A stretch of 64,000 nt of DNA, taken from assembly GCF_011046245.1 (NCBI RefSeq), contig NZ_CP049241.1, positions 2,868,001-2,932,000 of the forward strand, written 5' to 3'. Positions 61,899 through 64,000 of this stretch are shown here, piece after piece (position 1 is the stretch's first letter; every line of letters starts with the position of its first letter). The position numbers were made by a program, and so were the translations under genes. The notes beneath the pieces are model-generated. The model did no database searches, was not told where the DNA came from, and saw nothing but the letters and a program-made list of their open reading frames with translations. The stretch is from Allorhizobium pseudoryzae (GTDB lineage: Bacteria > Pseudomonadota > Alphaproteobacteria > Rhizobiales > Rhizobiaceae).

Positions 61899-64000
<2,102 letters not shown>

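Overview
The window is a stretch of chromosome from an alphaproteobacterium, most likely a Rhizobiaceae member (Rhizobium/Agrobacterium group). The signs are a phosphatidylcholine synthase (Pcs), a DUF2799 lipoprotein, an IalB-like protein, a suf operon in the rhizobial order with a second cysteine desulfurase at its head, a glnB-glnA unit, and a rhizobial-type mosaic palindromic repeat after mfd. Base composition is uniformly GC-rich and coding is dense. No intergenic gap exceeds 300 bases; the longest is about 270. I see no prophage, insertion sequence, CRISPR array or rRNA. One tRNA gene (Lys-UUU) is present.

Layout. 1-7.4 kb: 3' part of an XdhC-family gene, a molybdopterin-binding/MobA-like fusion, TfoX-like protein, NUDIX hydrolase, DEAD-box RNA helicase, M23 peptidase, DUF455 protein and a one-cysteine Bcp peroxiredoxin. 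7.5-14.4 kb: a 1136-residue AsmA/DUF3971-like envelope protein, tyrS, a GGDEF protein and an alpha/beta hydrolase. 14.5-23.1 kb: the suf iron-sulfur cluster operon. 23.1-27.1 kb: a GntR/FCD regulator and a MacAB-like tripartite pump (split ATPase and permease). 27.3-32.9 kb: DUF2171, tRNA-Lys, DUF2799 lipoprotein, small membrane protein, CcdA, AEC transporter, a UbiH-like hydroxylase and pcs. 33-37.8 kb: a nucleoside-type ABC importer (ATPase, two permeases, BMP binding protein). 37.9-42 kb: glmU, glmS and a DUF502 protein. 42-51.6 kb: a YdeP/FdhF-like molybdoenzyme, recG, sdhE-mfd and an EamA exporter. 51.7-56.6 kb: a FrnE-like DsbA protein, a YejA-like solute-binding protein, an IalB-like protein, hspQ and a second EamA exporter. 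56.7-64 kb: glnB-glnA, nnrE/nnrD, a DUF72 protein, a Phd/PIN toxin-antitoxin pair and the C-terminal part of uvrA.

The most unusual region is the suf operon. It runs sufS2-sufB-[MNT-HEPN]-sufC-sufD-sufS-sufT-[parDE]-sufA, so two different toxin-antitoxin-type gene pairs sit between cistrons of a housekeeping iron-sulfur pathway, on the same strand and with tight spacing. A TGA-N9-TCA site, the form of the rhizobial RirA iron-responsive operator, overlaps a good sigma70-like promoter upstream. A third toxin-antitoxin pair (Phd/PIN) lies beside uvrA.

Regulatory elements supported by sequence are the suf promoter/operator, a GG-N10-GC sigma54 promoter upstream of glnB-glnA, two copies of TGATATATCA upstream of the GntR gene, and several strong hairpin terminators. 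Starts were shortened from the longest open frame wherever a ribosome binding site or family knowledge favoured an internal codon.
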